From Nitrospira japonica (GTDB lineage Bacteria; Nitrospirota; Thermodesulfovibrionia; UBA6902), in contig DYJL01000003.1 in NCBI GenBank assembly GCA_020723105.1, forward strand, positions 1 to 64,000: a stretch of 64,000 nucleotides of DNA. The letters run 5' to 3'. A program made the position numbers and the translations under genes. The notes under the pieces are model-generated. The model was given only the letters and a program-made list of their open reading frames with translations. It did not search any database and was not told the origin of the DNA. This document shows positions 35,157 through 43,958 of the stretch, piece by piece (the stretch's first letter is position 1; each line of letters starts with the position of its first letter).

Positions 35157-36202
35157 AGGCTGATATATTTCCTTAATGCAGGCCCTATAAAGTTAGCAAC
35201 GCCAAGCGGGAGGTTCTGCCAGATATGGACCATTTTTTCCTTTTTAGCAGAAGCTGCTTCATTTAAGGTGATTCTATTATTACTTAGCATTATATAATTC
35301 CAATGCAACGGAACTGGTTGGGCCCCCCACTGTGCCTTGAAGTAATAGGTCCCTTCATTTGGAGTGGAACGTCCAAAATCAAACCCGGTATAGCCGTTGT
35401 CAGAGGCATATTTCAGAAAATTCCAGTACAGCATCATATTCGGAGAAAGATTATTGAAGTCCCGCAACGTTGACGCCCAGGGGGTGGATATGATTTTATT
35501 TGTGTTCAGTATTATCCCGGCTCCAATGAGCTGCCTGTCATGATAAACCATTCCTATCCGTATATTTTCACCATAATGCCTCAAGACAGCATAAAACCAT
35601 TCCCTTGAATGAACGGGAGAGCCCAGGTCTCTCATGTTGTTACTGAACACTACATAGAAATCCTCTACATCCTCAGCCGTACCCCACTTAAAGCTCAAAC
35701 CGTTTTTTTCAGCCTTTCGTATCTGGCTGCGGAGTTTTGATTTGAATCCATCCCAGAGCATTTCAGATGATTGAGGCAGTTTCAGAAACATTCTTACTTT
35801 ATGAGACAGCACACTTACAGGCAAATTCACATATTCATAAGATGAAGAACCTGTCTGGCTGCGTAATTCAATATATTTGGCATTAAGTTTTCCGGCAAGG
35901 ACTATAGCTTCTGATATCAGTCCTTTGCTGGCCCCTGCATTGTCTGCCAATATATCTCCGACGTCACAGAACGGCAAAGATACGAGCTGTCCTGAAAGCA
36001 GCGGGAGCTTTAAATATATCAACGGCAAGACTCCGGTTATGCAGTGGTCCTTTTCAGCCATCAGATAATAAGCCTTATGCCCATAAGCATCCTCGACAGC
36101 TCTCTTCCATGCAAAGAGATGATATGGTGAAGCAGAAGGATGTCTCTGCACATAAGCATCCCATTGCTCCTTATCATTATTGTCTGCCAGGCGTATATTC
36201 AA
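35153..36202 (-). CDS. FemAB-like protein of the XrtA/PEP-CTERM locus type
   Basis: A 349-residue protein of the FemAB/GNAT-like group. The start (WDAYVQRHPSASPYHLFAWK, AVEDAYGHKAYYLMAE, GVLPLIYLKLPLLSGQLVSL) matches the variety found next to exosortase and polysaccharide genes. The second half contains YFKAQWGAQPVPLHWNY. FemAB proteins transfer aminoacyl groups to an amino acceptor in cell-wall synthesis; in exosortase loci the substrate is unknown. Its presence, together with the DUF3473 deacetylase, is the best evidence that this is an exosortase-type polysaccharide cluster. Confidence 0.9.
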   Translation of the reverse strand: MNIRLADNNDKEQWDAYVQRHPSASPYHLFAWKRAVEDAYGHKAYYLMAEKDHCITGVLPLIYLKLPLLSGQLVSLPFCDVGDILADNAGASKGLISEAIVLAGKLNAKYIELRSQTGSSSYEYVNLPVSVLSHKVRMFLKLPQSSEMLWDGFKSKLRSQIRKAEKNGLSFKWGTAEDVEDFYVVFSNNMRDLGSPVHSREWFYAVLRHYGENIRIGMVYHDRQLIGAGIILNTNKIISTPWASTLRDFNNLSPNMMLYWNFLKYASDNGYTGFDFGRSTPNEGTYYFKAQWGAQPVPLHWNYIMLSNNRITLNEAASAKKEKMVHIWQNLPLGVANFIGPALRKYISL

Positions 36203-36464
36203 TTTAACTTTTCCCTTTAGTCTTAATAAACTCTATTACAGCAGTTGCAGATATGGAAGGCTGTGGAAGAATTTATATACGACACCCTTAAAAAGGGCTT
36301 AGGGGATAGGGAATAGGGGGTAGATGAAAAGAAATAAGAAAAACAGCTTGAAGCAAAAATGTAATATACCGTTTGTCGTTTATAGAAATTCTGAAACAGT
36401 CTGCCATATCTGCCAAAAGATCTTATATAAATCTTAAGATATTTAATTAACAACATAAACTGGA
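36203..36464. other. Largest gap inside the cluster; degenerate heptad repeat
   Basis: No gene is supported here; the 77-aa minus-strand frame in the track has low-complexity, aromatic-rich sequence and no ribosome site. The gap holds CCCTTAAAAAGGG (36285-36297), a small hairpin, directly next to a degenerate heptamer array that reads on the minus strand as about four copies of CCCTATN (about 36295-36323). It may contain a promoter or processing site for the genes that follow (FemAB onward). Confidence 0.4.
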
Positions 36465-37295
36465 TCAGGTATGATTTATGGGAGTGAATCTGAAATCCCT
36501 GAGCAACCTTTTAAAACGATACGCTGTTTTATCAAGGTTATTATAATGCCGGAATTTTGATAAGCTGCTCATGCCGCTAATCCTGGGCTGTTTTGGATCT
36601 ATCTCCCATGGATGAATATAAAAAACAAACGGCTGCTTCTCCTTTTGATTTATCCTGCCTAAAAACATTCTCGTCAAAAAATATGGCAACAATCGAAAAT
36701 ACCCGCCGCCTGAAACCGGAAGCTTCAGTCCCCAAAAAGCCGAAGTAGTAATGGGGTATTCCGTTAAATTGTTATCAGGCAATTTATATTGAAATCTCGG
36801 AGAATTGTAAATACCGTAACGATCATGAAAGATCGGGAAGATGCTTGAATCATACTTGAACCCGAGTTCTTCCAGAATATTCAGAGCCCACAATGTCTCC
36901 TTTATGATTGAGTAACTTGGAGCACGATAGCCTGAGACCGGCCTGCCGGTTATCTGTTCCAGAACATCTTTGGCCTTTTTTGTATCTTTCCTGAATTCTT
37001 CAGGAGATAGGTTGTAAATGAGACGATGATAATAACTGTGACACCCTATCTCATGTCCTCTGCCATGAATATCTTTAACCAGATTCGGGAACCTCTCAGC
37101 AATCCAGCCCAGTACAAAAAACGTGGCCTTCACATCATAAGAACCAAGCATATCGAGAATGACTTTCGTATTGGCCTCAATCCTTGAATCATAACTGTTC
37201 CAGTTCTTGTGTCCTACAACACGTTCAAATGCTGAAACGTGGTAGTAGTCTTCCACATCAACTGTCATATAATTTGAGATATCTTTAACTCTCAT
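36465..37295 (-). CDS. XrtA-type polysaccharide deacetylase with DUF3473 tail
   Basis: A 276-residue NodB-fold deacetylase of the type found in exosortase-linked loci. Motifs are MTVDVEDYYHVSAFE (metal Asp), HEIGCHSYYHRLIYN (H-x3-H), SGYRAPSYSI, YDSSIFPIFHDRYG, GGGYFRLLPYF and the DUF3473-like end FYIHPWEIDPKQPR. No signal peptide is seen. It probably removes N-acetyl groups from an intermediate of the exopolysaccharide. It overlaps the upstream GT39-like gene by four bases. Confidence 0.93.
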   Translation of the reverse strand: MRVKDISNYMTVDVEDYYHVSAFERVVGHKNWNSYDSRIEANTKVILDMLGSYDVKATFFVLGWIAERFPNLVKDIHGRGHEIGCHSYYHRLIYNLSPEEFRKDTKKAKDVLEQITGRPVSGYRAPSYSIIKETLWALNILEELGFKYDSSIFPIFHDRYGIYNSPRFQYKLPDNNLTEYPITTSAFWGLKLPVSGGGYFRLLPYFLTRMFLGRINQKEKQPFVFYIHPWEIDPKQPRISGMSSLSKFRHYNNLDKTAYRFKRLLRDFRFTPINHT

Positions 37296-38950
37296 TTAAG
37301 CTGGTATACATATACATCCGTGCTGTAACATATCTTGGATTTAATCGTATCAGGTATCAAGCTAAACATCATATCGCTGGATTTCAGAATGCGGCAACTT
37401 ATACTGGGCGCGGTAGTCATTACTTTAACAAGGTTCATTTTCTCCATAGGCCAGTTAATCTGTCTCCTGAATTTAATCAGAATTTCATGTATCTTAGGAA
37501 TGATAAAAACATACTGAACAGCATTATCTTTACGAATATTTGATATGAGTGCATTTATAAAAAGGTCATTACTTTTGAGTCCCCTTTTATATTGATAAGT
37601 AACGATCTTGTCCTGCGCAAAATTAGACCCTCTCCTGAGTTGAAGTGTCTCTTTCAGCATCACCGGCATAATATAATTATCTGCCGGATTTTGTGAAATG
37701 AATTCCTCAATCAGATCCATGCCGTGCACATTCTTGTTTATTATGCTCCCTAAACAAACAAATGATGCCAGTATATAAAAGAATACCAATGCATAACCTG
37801 TGAATCTTTTAACGCCTTTTTGTATCACGAATTCATAGACAAGAACCCCTGACAGCAAAGAAGCCAGCGGGGTTATTGTATGGTAATATCTTACTTCCCT
37901 TTTCAATGGCACAGTAAGCCCATATACGGGACCAAAAGAATAAAACGCCAATATTGTAAATGTCAGGATAAACAGCCATAAAAAATGACCCTGCTTCATG
38001 GAAAAGAACTTGTACGGCTCTTTTTGTCCTGTCTGTAAAAGCAGTATTCCGGCAACTGTAATAACCATCAAGGGAGATATCCAGTGAGTAGCAAAGATTG
38101 CAACAAACGGATCAAGCAAATACCTGCTTAATAAACTTCCGGATTTTACATTGCTATGACTGTAAACAGTGAAATTTCGCGGTTCAAGAACTTTTGTCTT
38201 GCCCAGGAGAATTTCCCATCTCGTAAGAGGATCCCCTGACAGAAACCAGAAAACAAGCATCTCAAAAGCAATTGCAAGCAGCAGGCCGGACAAAACAAAA
38301 AACGTGGTCCTGAAAAATTTCTTCTTGTTCGGCGCATGGAAGAAAAGTATCGGAATTGTGATAAGTAATATCAGGGCAGTTTCACGTATAAAATAAGCAA
38401 CTCCGAGAATAATACCTGTAATTAACGCCAGTCTGACATCTGCATTTTCATTTCCTGACAATTTATAAAACAGGTAAATAAACAGTGCACTGAATAAAAC
38501 GACAGGCCCGTCCGGATATATAACGGTAGACAAATATACATCTTGCGGCAGCAGGGCAAAAATCAGTGAAGACCACAGTGCCACCTGGGGATTGAAAAGT
38601 CTCAAGCCTGCAATGTAAACAAAAACCAATATGCCTGCTGAGGTAATCATCGGGAATATATATGAAGAGAACTCCGATATGCCGAACAGCTTCATCGCTG
38701 CCCATACAGGGAAGACCACACCAAGCCTTATGCCCCAATGTTTTGACGAACTTAGAGCAGCCCCAACATCCTGATTTGACAATAACTTTTCTACAACGGA
38801 AAAATAGATTATATCGTCGGCGCCAGAGGGCCCCATATAATAGACAATCCTGAGCGCAACTGCCGAAATCAGAGTGATAATAAAAAGAATATGGTATTTC
38901 AAATTACTGTTTATTTGTTCAGGATTAAACATTCTTCCACAGCCTTCCAC
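37292..38950 (-). CDS. GT39/ArnT-like (GT-C) membrane glycosyltransferase
   Basis: A membrane protein of about 546-552 residues with many helices in the first two-thirds and a soluble C-terminal part. The first periplasmic loop has GADDIIYFSVVEKLL, whose DD pair is in the position of the catalytic Asp of GT-C enzymes, followed by GIRLGVVFPVWAAMKLFG and LLPQDVYLSTVIYPDGPV. These enzymes use polyprenyl-phosphate sugars on the outer side of the inner membrane. The start may be GTG (38950) or ATG (38932); neither has an ideal ribosome site. It probably pairs with the polyprenyl-phosphate glycosyltransferase at 39928. Confidence 0.87.
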   Translation of the reverse strand: MEGCGRMFNPEQINSNLKYHILFIITLISAVALRIVYYMGPSGADDIIYFSVVEKLLSNQDVGAALSSSKHWGIRLGVVFPVWAAMKLFGISEFSSYIFPMITSAGILVFVYIAGLRLFNPQVALWSSLIFALLPQDVYLSTVIYPDGPVVLFSALFIYLFYKLSGNENADVRLALITGIILGVAYFIRETALILLITIPILFFHAPNKKKFFRTTFFVLSGLLLAIAFEMLVFWFLSGDPLTRWEILLGKTKVLEPRNFTVYSHSNVKSGSLLSRYLLDPFVAIFATHWISPLMVITVAGILLLQTGQKEPYKFFSMKQGHFLWLFILTFTILAFYSFGPVYGLTVPLKREVRYYHTITPLASLLSGVLVYEFVIQKGVKRFTGYALVFFYILASFVCLGSIINKNVHGMDLIEEFISQNPADNYIMPVMLKETLQLRRGSNFAQDKIVTYQYKRGLKSNDLFINALISNIRKDNAVQYVFIIPKIHEILIKFRRQINWPMEKMNLVKVMTTAPSISCRILKSSDMMFSLIPDTIKSKICYSTDVYVYQLK

Positions 38951-38982
38951 GTCTGCATAGAATTTGTTATAAATAATGCGGG

Positions 38983-39927
38983 CTAAATTATTTTCTCAAT
39001 AATGTATTCTCTTTTGCGGCGGCCGTGGGTGAAGACAATTATTTCTCCAAGCAAGCCCATGCCTGCAGACTGAACACCAACAACTAACAGAAAAATAGCC
39101 AATATGAACATAGGGCGCAGGGCCATATTCTGGCCATAAAATATTTTTTGGAGAAAGAGTATGAAATTAATAGTTATGCTTATCACTATGGAAATAATGC
39201 CTATCGAACTGAAAAATCTCAGCGGCTTCTTTATAAACGATGTATTGAAGTAAAGGGTAAAGATATCAATTATCCTGCTTAGATAAATTGATAAATGATA
39301 AAAACCTGCCCGGGCCTTGCGGGGCTCTCCGTGTCCCTTGAAATGCTCGCATTTGACCTCTTTATTTTTAAATCCCCTCAGAGCCGAAAAAACAGGAAGA
39401 AACCGGTACATATTACCGTACAAATCAGTTCGTTCCAGCACCTCCCGACGGAATATTCTCACATTACAGCTCAGATCATGCATATTAAATCCAGTAATCC
39501 ATCTTACCCATGCATTAAATACCGTTGACTGCATCTTATAAATAGAGGGATCAAACCTGTGCTGTCTCCAGGGACTTATAATGTCCGTATCATCGTCTCT
39601 GGCATCAAGAAGTTTTACATAAGATTCAGGCATCAACTGCTGATATGAACCGGATACCACAAAAAATTCGCCATTACATTCATTCATTATTGATTTAAGA
39701 CATACGGCCTGAGAGGCCTTATTGCTCATTTCAAAGGCCTTTATCTTGCCGGCAAATTCAGGATCTCCTGTCAGCATATTTTTCAGAAAACCTCCTGTGC
39801 CGTTTGCAATGACAATCATTTCAAACGAGTCAGGCCTCGAAGAAAAAAGCTCATACATATCCTTCATAAAACGCAGGACGTCCTTATTCTGGTCCTTGAG
39901 AAAAAAAATAACTGAATATTTCAGCAT
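38983..39927 (-). CDS. GT2-like membrane protein with degenerate active site
   Basis: A 314-residue protein with a GT2 fold and two C-terminal membrane helices, similar in layout to the next gene. The key motifs are missing: where the neighbour has FIDDGSTDGTWD this has VIANGTGGFLKN, and where the neighbour has LDGDLQNDP this has VSGSYQQLMPE. The acceptor-side segment FNMHDLSCNVRIFRREVL is kept and matches LHDYGCTLKAYRAECI of the neighbour. It therefore looks like a pseudo-glycosyltransferase, perhaps a partner of the intact copy. The start codon directly follows the stop of that copy. Confidence 0.82.
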   Translation of the reverse strand: MLKYSVIFFLKDQNKDVLRFMKDMYELFSSRPDSFEMIVIANGTGGFLKNMLTGDPEFAGKIKAFEMSNKASQAVCLKSIMNECNGEFFVVSGSYQQLMPESYVKLLDARDDDTDIISPWRQHRFDPSIYKMQSTVFNAWVRWITGFNMHDLSCNVRIFRREVLERTDLYGNMYRFLPVFSALRGFKNKEVKCEHFKGHGEPRKARAGFYHLSIYLSRIIDIFTLYFNTSFIKKPLRFFSSIGIISIVISITINFILFLQKIFYGQNMALRPMFILAIFLLVVGVQSAGMGLLGEIIVFTHGRRKREYIIEKII

Positions 39928-40911
39928 CTAATTACTGCCCCCCTGGTCCTTCCCGATAGTAATTGTTTTCTTCGTAGTTTCAGGAAGCCGTGTATGTGTC
40001 AGATCGCTGGTACTGACTACCAGTTCTCCTATAACTCCAAGCGTAATCAGATGTATTACCCCCATTCCGCTCAAGGCAGTTGCAATAAAAAAGATGGTGT
40101 CTTTGCCCTTGGTGAAGTCCAATAGAACAGCCAGGCATCCCATCAGTCCAAAACAGAATGTCAGAAACAAAAAGGGGATAGCACAAAAAACAAACCCCTT
40201 CAAAGGAGTGGATGAAAACCTGATGATAAGGCTCATGGCCAGGATATCGCTGAAGACCTTAAAGATGCGGTCAAAGCCGTATTTTGATGTGCCGTGTTTC
40301 CTCGGATGATGCTTGACAGGAATCTCGGTGACCCGGGCGCCGGTCATACTGGCCAGGGCCGGGAAAAATCTGTGCATCTCTCCGTATGCATGCAGTTGTT
40401 TGATACATTCAGCGCGGTAGGCCTTGAGAGTGCATCCGTAATCGTGCAACTTCACGCCGGTTGCGACTGAGATAACAGCATTTGCAATTCTGGACGGCAA
40501 CACCCTTGAAAAATGATCTTTCCTCTCTTTACGCCAGCCGCTCACGATGTCATAGCCTTCTTTTATCTTTTCCAGCAGGATTGAAATATCGGAAGGATCG
40601 TTTTGCAAATCCCCATCCAAAGTGACGATTATCTCACCTGATGCATAATTAAATCCGGCCACCATTGCGCTTGTTTGACCGCAGTTATGCCTGAATTTTA
40701 TAGCCTTTAATGCGGGATGGTTTGCTTTCAATTTCTCAATAACATCCCAGGTCCCGTCAGTAGATCCGTCATCTATAAAAATAATCTCGTATGTCAGAGG
40801 AAGTTTTTCGAGCTCGGATTTGATCTTCCCGTAAAGTTCCGGTACGTTTTCACATTCATTATATAAAGGAACAACAATTGATAAGTCCATTATTTCATTT
40901 GCCCGGTCCAT
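39928..40911 (-). CDS. GT2 polyprenyl-phosphate glycosyltransferase (ArnC/DPM1-like)
   Basis: A 327-residue GT2 enzyme with an intact catalytic domain: SIVVPLYNECENVPELYG, FIDDGSTDGTWD, ALKAIKFRHNCGQTSAMVAG, TLDGDLQNDPSDI, and the family segment LHDYGCTLKAYR. Two C-terminal helices anchor it. Such enzymes load a sugar onto polyprenyl phosphate on the cytoplasmic side, supplying donors for GT-C enzymes such as the one at 37292. The start may be the ATG at 40911 or the one at 40890 (MDLSIVVPLYNE). Confidence 0.92.
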   Translation of the reverse strand: MDRANEIMDLSIVVPLYNECENVPELYGKIKSELEKLPLTYEIIFIDDGSTDGTWDVIEKLKANHPALKAIKFRHNCGQTSAMVAGFNYASGEIIVTLDGDLQNDPSDISILLEKIKEGYDIVSGWRKERKDHFSRVLPSRIANAVISVATGVKLHDYGCTLKAYRAECIKQLHAYGEMHRFFPALASMTGARVTEIPVKHHPRKHGTSKYGFDRIFKVFSDILAMSLIIRFSSTPLKGFVFCAIPFLFLTFCFGLMGCLAVLLDFTKGKDTIFFIATALSGMGVIHLITLGVIGELVVSTSDLTHTRLPETTKKTITIGKDQGGSN

Positions 40912-40941
40912 CTATTGTTTTATGTCGGATTAAGTGAAAGG

Positions 40942-41766
40942 TTACAGTTCTATCTTAAAGACACCTTTAAAGGCAAAGCTGAAAATAACTGAGAAGATGA
41001 AAAACCATACTATCCAGTGAAACTCAAAGCCCATGATGTTCAACACCCTGTCAGGATATGAAACATGTAAAGAAACAAAAGGAGAGTCCTCCGGCAATCT
41101 TGACTCGGAATGGTTTAACAGCAATGAGGAAAAAGAGGACCCGGCCCTCTCTGCACTGAGAACAGATAATCCTGTTCCGGCATGTAGACTCTTCCTGTAT
41201 TCTTTCCAGTTTATATAAAAAACAAGTTCGTAATTTCCGTTTGTCTGAGGACTTATTCTCCAGTCTATTTCATTTAATGCTGTAATCCTCAGGGCCTCAG
41301 TCTCTACGACAATCCCTTTTGGGGCCTGCAATATAACAGGTGTATCAATAACTGGAAAATCCTGCTTCAATACAGCCTTGACTATAGCCCCTTCCCCGGG
41401 CTGCAAAGGACGGTCTTCATACCGGTAACCCGTCTGGATTAAAACTATCAACACAGGAATAATAATGAAGATGAGAGGAACAAGCATGAAACGAAGATAC
41501 AGTACGTTTGAAGCCAGTGTCTTTCCAAGTGCTGCGAGCATCTTTCCAAGATCATGATTAAACAACCGCATCTCAAGTATATAGGCGCTTACTTTTGCCT
41601 TTGACTTTTTGATCCCCTCCTGATTTGATACAAAACGGAAAATTATCAGCATCAGGATACCGGACACTAAAGATATCCATATCATTCCCCACGCAGGATC
41701 CAGATTCTCAAAGGGATAGAACAATATCCTGAAGATACCGTTAATAATGTTAAAAATAATTGCCAT
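40942..41766 (-). CDS. Three-helix membrane protein, possibly YidC/EMC3 (Oxa1 superfamily)-like
   Basis: A 274-residue membrane protein of unknown function. Helices are predicted at about 24-45, 92-112 and 246-268. Between the first two lies a charged cytoplasmic stretch (EGIKKSKAKVSAYILEMRLF) of the kind found in the coiled-coil loop of Oxa1/YidC/EMC3 proteins. The segment between helices two and three (about 113-245) is a beta-rich periplasmic domain (RPLQPGEGAIVKAVLKQDFP). The likeness to the Oxa1 superfamily is tentative. It starts two bases after the stop of the 63-aa protein, so the two are probably made together, and both follow two AP enzymes in the transcript. Confidence 0.65.
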   Translation of the reverse strand: MAIIFNIINGIFRILFYPFENLDPAWGMIWISLVSGILMLIIFRFVSNQEGIKKSKAKVSAYILEMRLFNHDLGKMLAALGKTLASNVLYLRFMLVPLIFIIIPVLIVLIQTGYRYEDRPLQPGEGAIVKAVLKQDFPVIDTPVILQAPKGIVVETEALRITALNEIDWRISPQTNGNYELVFYINWKEYRKSLHAGTGLSVLSAERAGSSFSSLLLNHSESRLPEDSPFVSLHVSYPDRVLNIMGFEFHWIVWFFIFSVIFSFAFKGVFKIEL

Positions 41767-41768
41767 GC

Positions 41769-41960
41769 TTATGAAATATATCCCAAACCCTTTAAACGTT
41801 CTTTGACTTTTTCTTCATCGTCATCCTGATGGACCTTTGTTATTTCTTTCTCCAGGACATGTATAACAAATTCATCAACAGATGAATAACCGGAGAGTTC
41901 AGCAAGCTGTTTCACCTTTTCATATAATTCATTTGAAAGTTTAATTTTTGGACCAAACAC
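41769..41960 (-). CDS. 63-aa ribbon-helix-helix-like protein with LGY tail
   Basis: A small protein with an RHH/CopG-like first part (PKIKLSNELYEKVKQLAELS, GYSSVDEFVIHVLEKEI) and a second part DDDEEKVKERLKGLGY-IS. The second part is nearly identical to the C-terminus of the AP enzyme at 16594 (DDDEEKVRERLKGLGYF), and shorter LGY endings close three other AP enzymes here. The start is GTG at 41960 with AGGAGG upstream. The gene is real: strong ribosome site, tight coupling to the next gene, and the tail likeness all support it. It may be a regulator or a small adaptor; DNA binding is not shown. Confidence 0.85.
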   Translation of the reverse strand: MFGPKIKLSNELYEKVKQLAELSGYSSVDEFVIHVLEKEITKVHQDDDEEKVKERLKGLGYIS

Positions 41961-41980
41961 AGGACCTCCTCATAAACTAA

Positions 41981-42011
41981 CAGGTTGCTGAAAAAGTATT
42001 TTAGCAGCCTG
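41981..42011 (-). repeat. Hairpin between AP gene and the 63-aa gene
   Basis: CAGGTTGCT (41981-41989) and AGCAGCCTG (42003-42011) can form a nine-pair stem with one G-T pair around a 13-base A/T-rich loop. It sits immediately after the AP gene's stop and before the ribosome site of the 63-aa gene. It may set the ratio of the two products by partial termination or RNA processing. Confidence 0.5.
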
Positions 42012-43958
42012 CTAATAGATAGATTTCCCTACCATTTCAGGTAAAGGATCAATACCGAATTCTTTAAGAATTGTAGGCGCTATATCATAAAGCGCCGGTT
42101 CTCCCAGCTTTATCTTTTTATTCACAAGAACGATCCCGGGGACCTCGCGGTAATCCATGCAGTGGTCACTGCCCCATTTTCTTGTGTTTTCGATTATAAT
42201 TTCCCTGGAAAACTGTCCCAGCGCACTTTCATCGGAAGAGCGATATTCACTATAAAAGCCAACGACTATATCCGGCGCATCACTCGTGGATGAACCATGG
42301 TATGTTTCGTCCTTTTTAAATGCCTTTCTTACGACCCGCTTGCCGGTTTTTGGATCCACCATCGCCTCTAATTTAGACGCTATTTCATTGACGAGATTAT
42401 CATATTCACTGCCGGGGGCGACTATACCGTTTTGCTCCCGGCCACTGAGATTGATATATAATCCATTAATGCCGAGCGCATACGCCTTTGTAGCAGACCA
42501 TTTAACCGACTCAAAGTATTCCTTCTCAGGCGTCCAGTCAGGAAGCAATTCAATATACCCCTCTTTTGCCAACCATGTATTAATGTTCACCTGCCAGCGA
42601 AAATTTGCAAACCCATGATCCGACATGATCATGACAACGGTATTATCATCAACACGCTTAAGGACCTCAGCCAGGATAACATCCATTCTCTTATATAGGT
42701 CTGTCATGACATTTCGATATTTCCTGAACTCCTCCGTATTATAGTCGGGATGATCTTTTGCCATGAACCGCCAGAACATATGACTGCTCGTATCTATCGT
42801 AGAAATATAAAAAAAGAGCAGCCCCTTTTTAAACCTATCCAATTCATAATCAAGAATCTCCAGCCGGTCTCTCAGAACGACCTGAGCCTGCTGCATAAAT
42901 TCATCCTCTGACAGGATACCGTTATCAAGCGCCTTTGTATCTTCTGCTATTCCCTGAGTGTAAAAAAAGCCGGTGTTTTTATACAATTCTTTTGCATAGT
43001 CTTCGGGATTTGAAATTGGCATAGCCGGATCAGAGGGATCAATATTAACCGGAGATACATAAAGTTTAAAATAAGGATGGATTTCCTTCAGATAGAACCG
43101 GACAATCCCTGGAACATTGACGAGATGGGGTATCATTTCAAATTCAATCTGGACAAACTCGCTCCATTCCCCTTTAGCTAACAGAATCTCTTTGCCATCA
43201 ATCATAACCTTTGCAACATTATGCTCAGGGTCCATGTATGTTTTAAAATTCACTCTTGCTGAGGGCGCACCGTCAATAAGGGTATTCGGCGGTCCGGGGA
43301 TAAAACTTTCAATCTGGCCGGCTCTGACTTCAACAGGATGTATTACGCCGCCCGTAACCTTTTTGTCTTTATCGCCTGGGTCCGATGTCAGATAGGTGAA
43401 GGAGCCGTAAGACCCCAGGATATCCGGGGTCCCCATGCCAGACAGAGAACGTCCGTCACCTTCAGCCGGTGGAAAATTAGCGGGAATTGCAACGATCGTC
43501 GTAGGAATTCCATGTTCTTCAAGGATATCCCAGAAAGGTTTTCCTTTTCTCAGCAACTTTATCTCTTCGCTCTTCAGAGGTATCCGGTATTTCCCGAGAG
43601 AAAGAACTTTAGAAGGCGCTTCGGTTTTTGAAGTAGAAAGATAAGGCAGAAGATCCCTGGGCGTTCTGTGAATGAAATCAAAAATACCATGTCCCCCGGG
43701 GTCCATGCCTGTAATAAAATTCGACCAGGCCACAGGGCTTTGCGGAGGAATGCTGCTTAGAAGCGGCTTGAAATCTCCGTTCTTCCTGAACTTCTCAAAA
43801 TTGGGCATTTCGCCCCTTTCAATCATCTCTTTCAGTAGGGTGTAATCCATCCCGTCAATCCCGAGTATGATGAATTTCTTGTCCGCTGCAACAGCGCCAG
43901 TGAAAGAAATTGTTATTAAAATAAATATCAGGCATGAAGTAAATAATCTATTTCCCAT
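42012..43958 (-). CDS. Exported alkaline-phosphatase-superfamily protein (type I phosphodiesterase-like), no LGY tail
   Basis: A 648-residue exported protein. A signal peptide (1-25, ending AVAA) leads into the metal site IILGIDGMDYTLL. The nucleophile region PQSPVAWSNFITG places Ser74 at the catalytic position by hand alignment. Other metal-site motifs are STIDTSSHMFWRF, IMSDHGFANFRWQ and SDHCMDYREVPG. It ends GKSIY without the charged LGY tail; the gene that follows encodes that tail on a small protein. It overlaps the upstream AP gene by eleven bases. It probably acts in the periplasm on a phosphodiester or phospho-sugar, but the substrate is unknown. Confidence 0.88.
   Translation of the reverse strand: MGNRLFTSCLIFILITISFTGAVAADKKFIILGIDGMDYTLLKEMIERGEMPNFEKFRKNGDFKPLLSSIPPQSPVAWSNFITGMDPGGHGIFDFIHRTPRDLLPYLSTSKTEAPSKVLSLGKYRIPLKSEEIKLLRKGKPFWDILEEHGIPTTIVAIPANFPPAEGDGRSLSGMGTPDILGSYGSFTYLTSDPGDKDKKVTGGVIHPVEVRAGQIESFIPGPPNTLIDGAPSARVNFKTYMDPEHNVAKVMIDGKEILLAKGEWSEFVQIEFEMIPHLVNVPGIVRFYLKEIHPYFKLYVSPVNIDPSDPAMPISNPEDYAKELYKNTGFFYTQGIAEDTKALDNGILSEDEFMQQAQVVLRDRLEILDYELDRFKKGLLFFYISTIDTSSHMFWRFMAKDHPDYNTEEFRKYRNVMTDLYKRMDVILAEVLKRVDDNTVVMIMSDHGFANFRWQVNINTWLAKEGYIELLPDWTPEKEYFESVKWSATKAYALGINGLYINLSGREQNGIVAPGSEYDNLVNEIASKLEAMVDPKTGKRVVRKAFKKDETYHGSSTSDAPDIVVGFYSEYRSSDESALGQFSREIIIENTRKWGSDHCMDYREVPGIVLVNKKIKLGEPALYDIAPTILKEFGIDPLPEMVGKSIY

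Noticed and set aside
36223-36456. 77-aa minus-strand ORF in the 36.2-36.46 kb gap
   Set aside because: Low-complexity aromatic and serine-rich sequence, no ribosome binding site, no recognisable domain, and it overlaps the heptad repeat.
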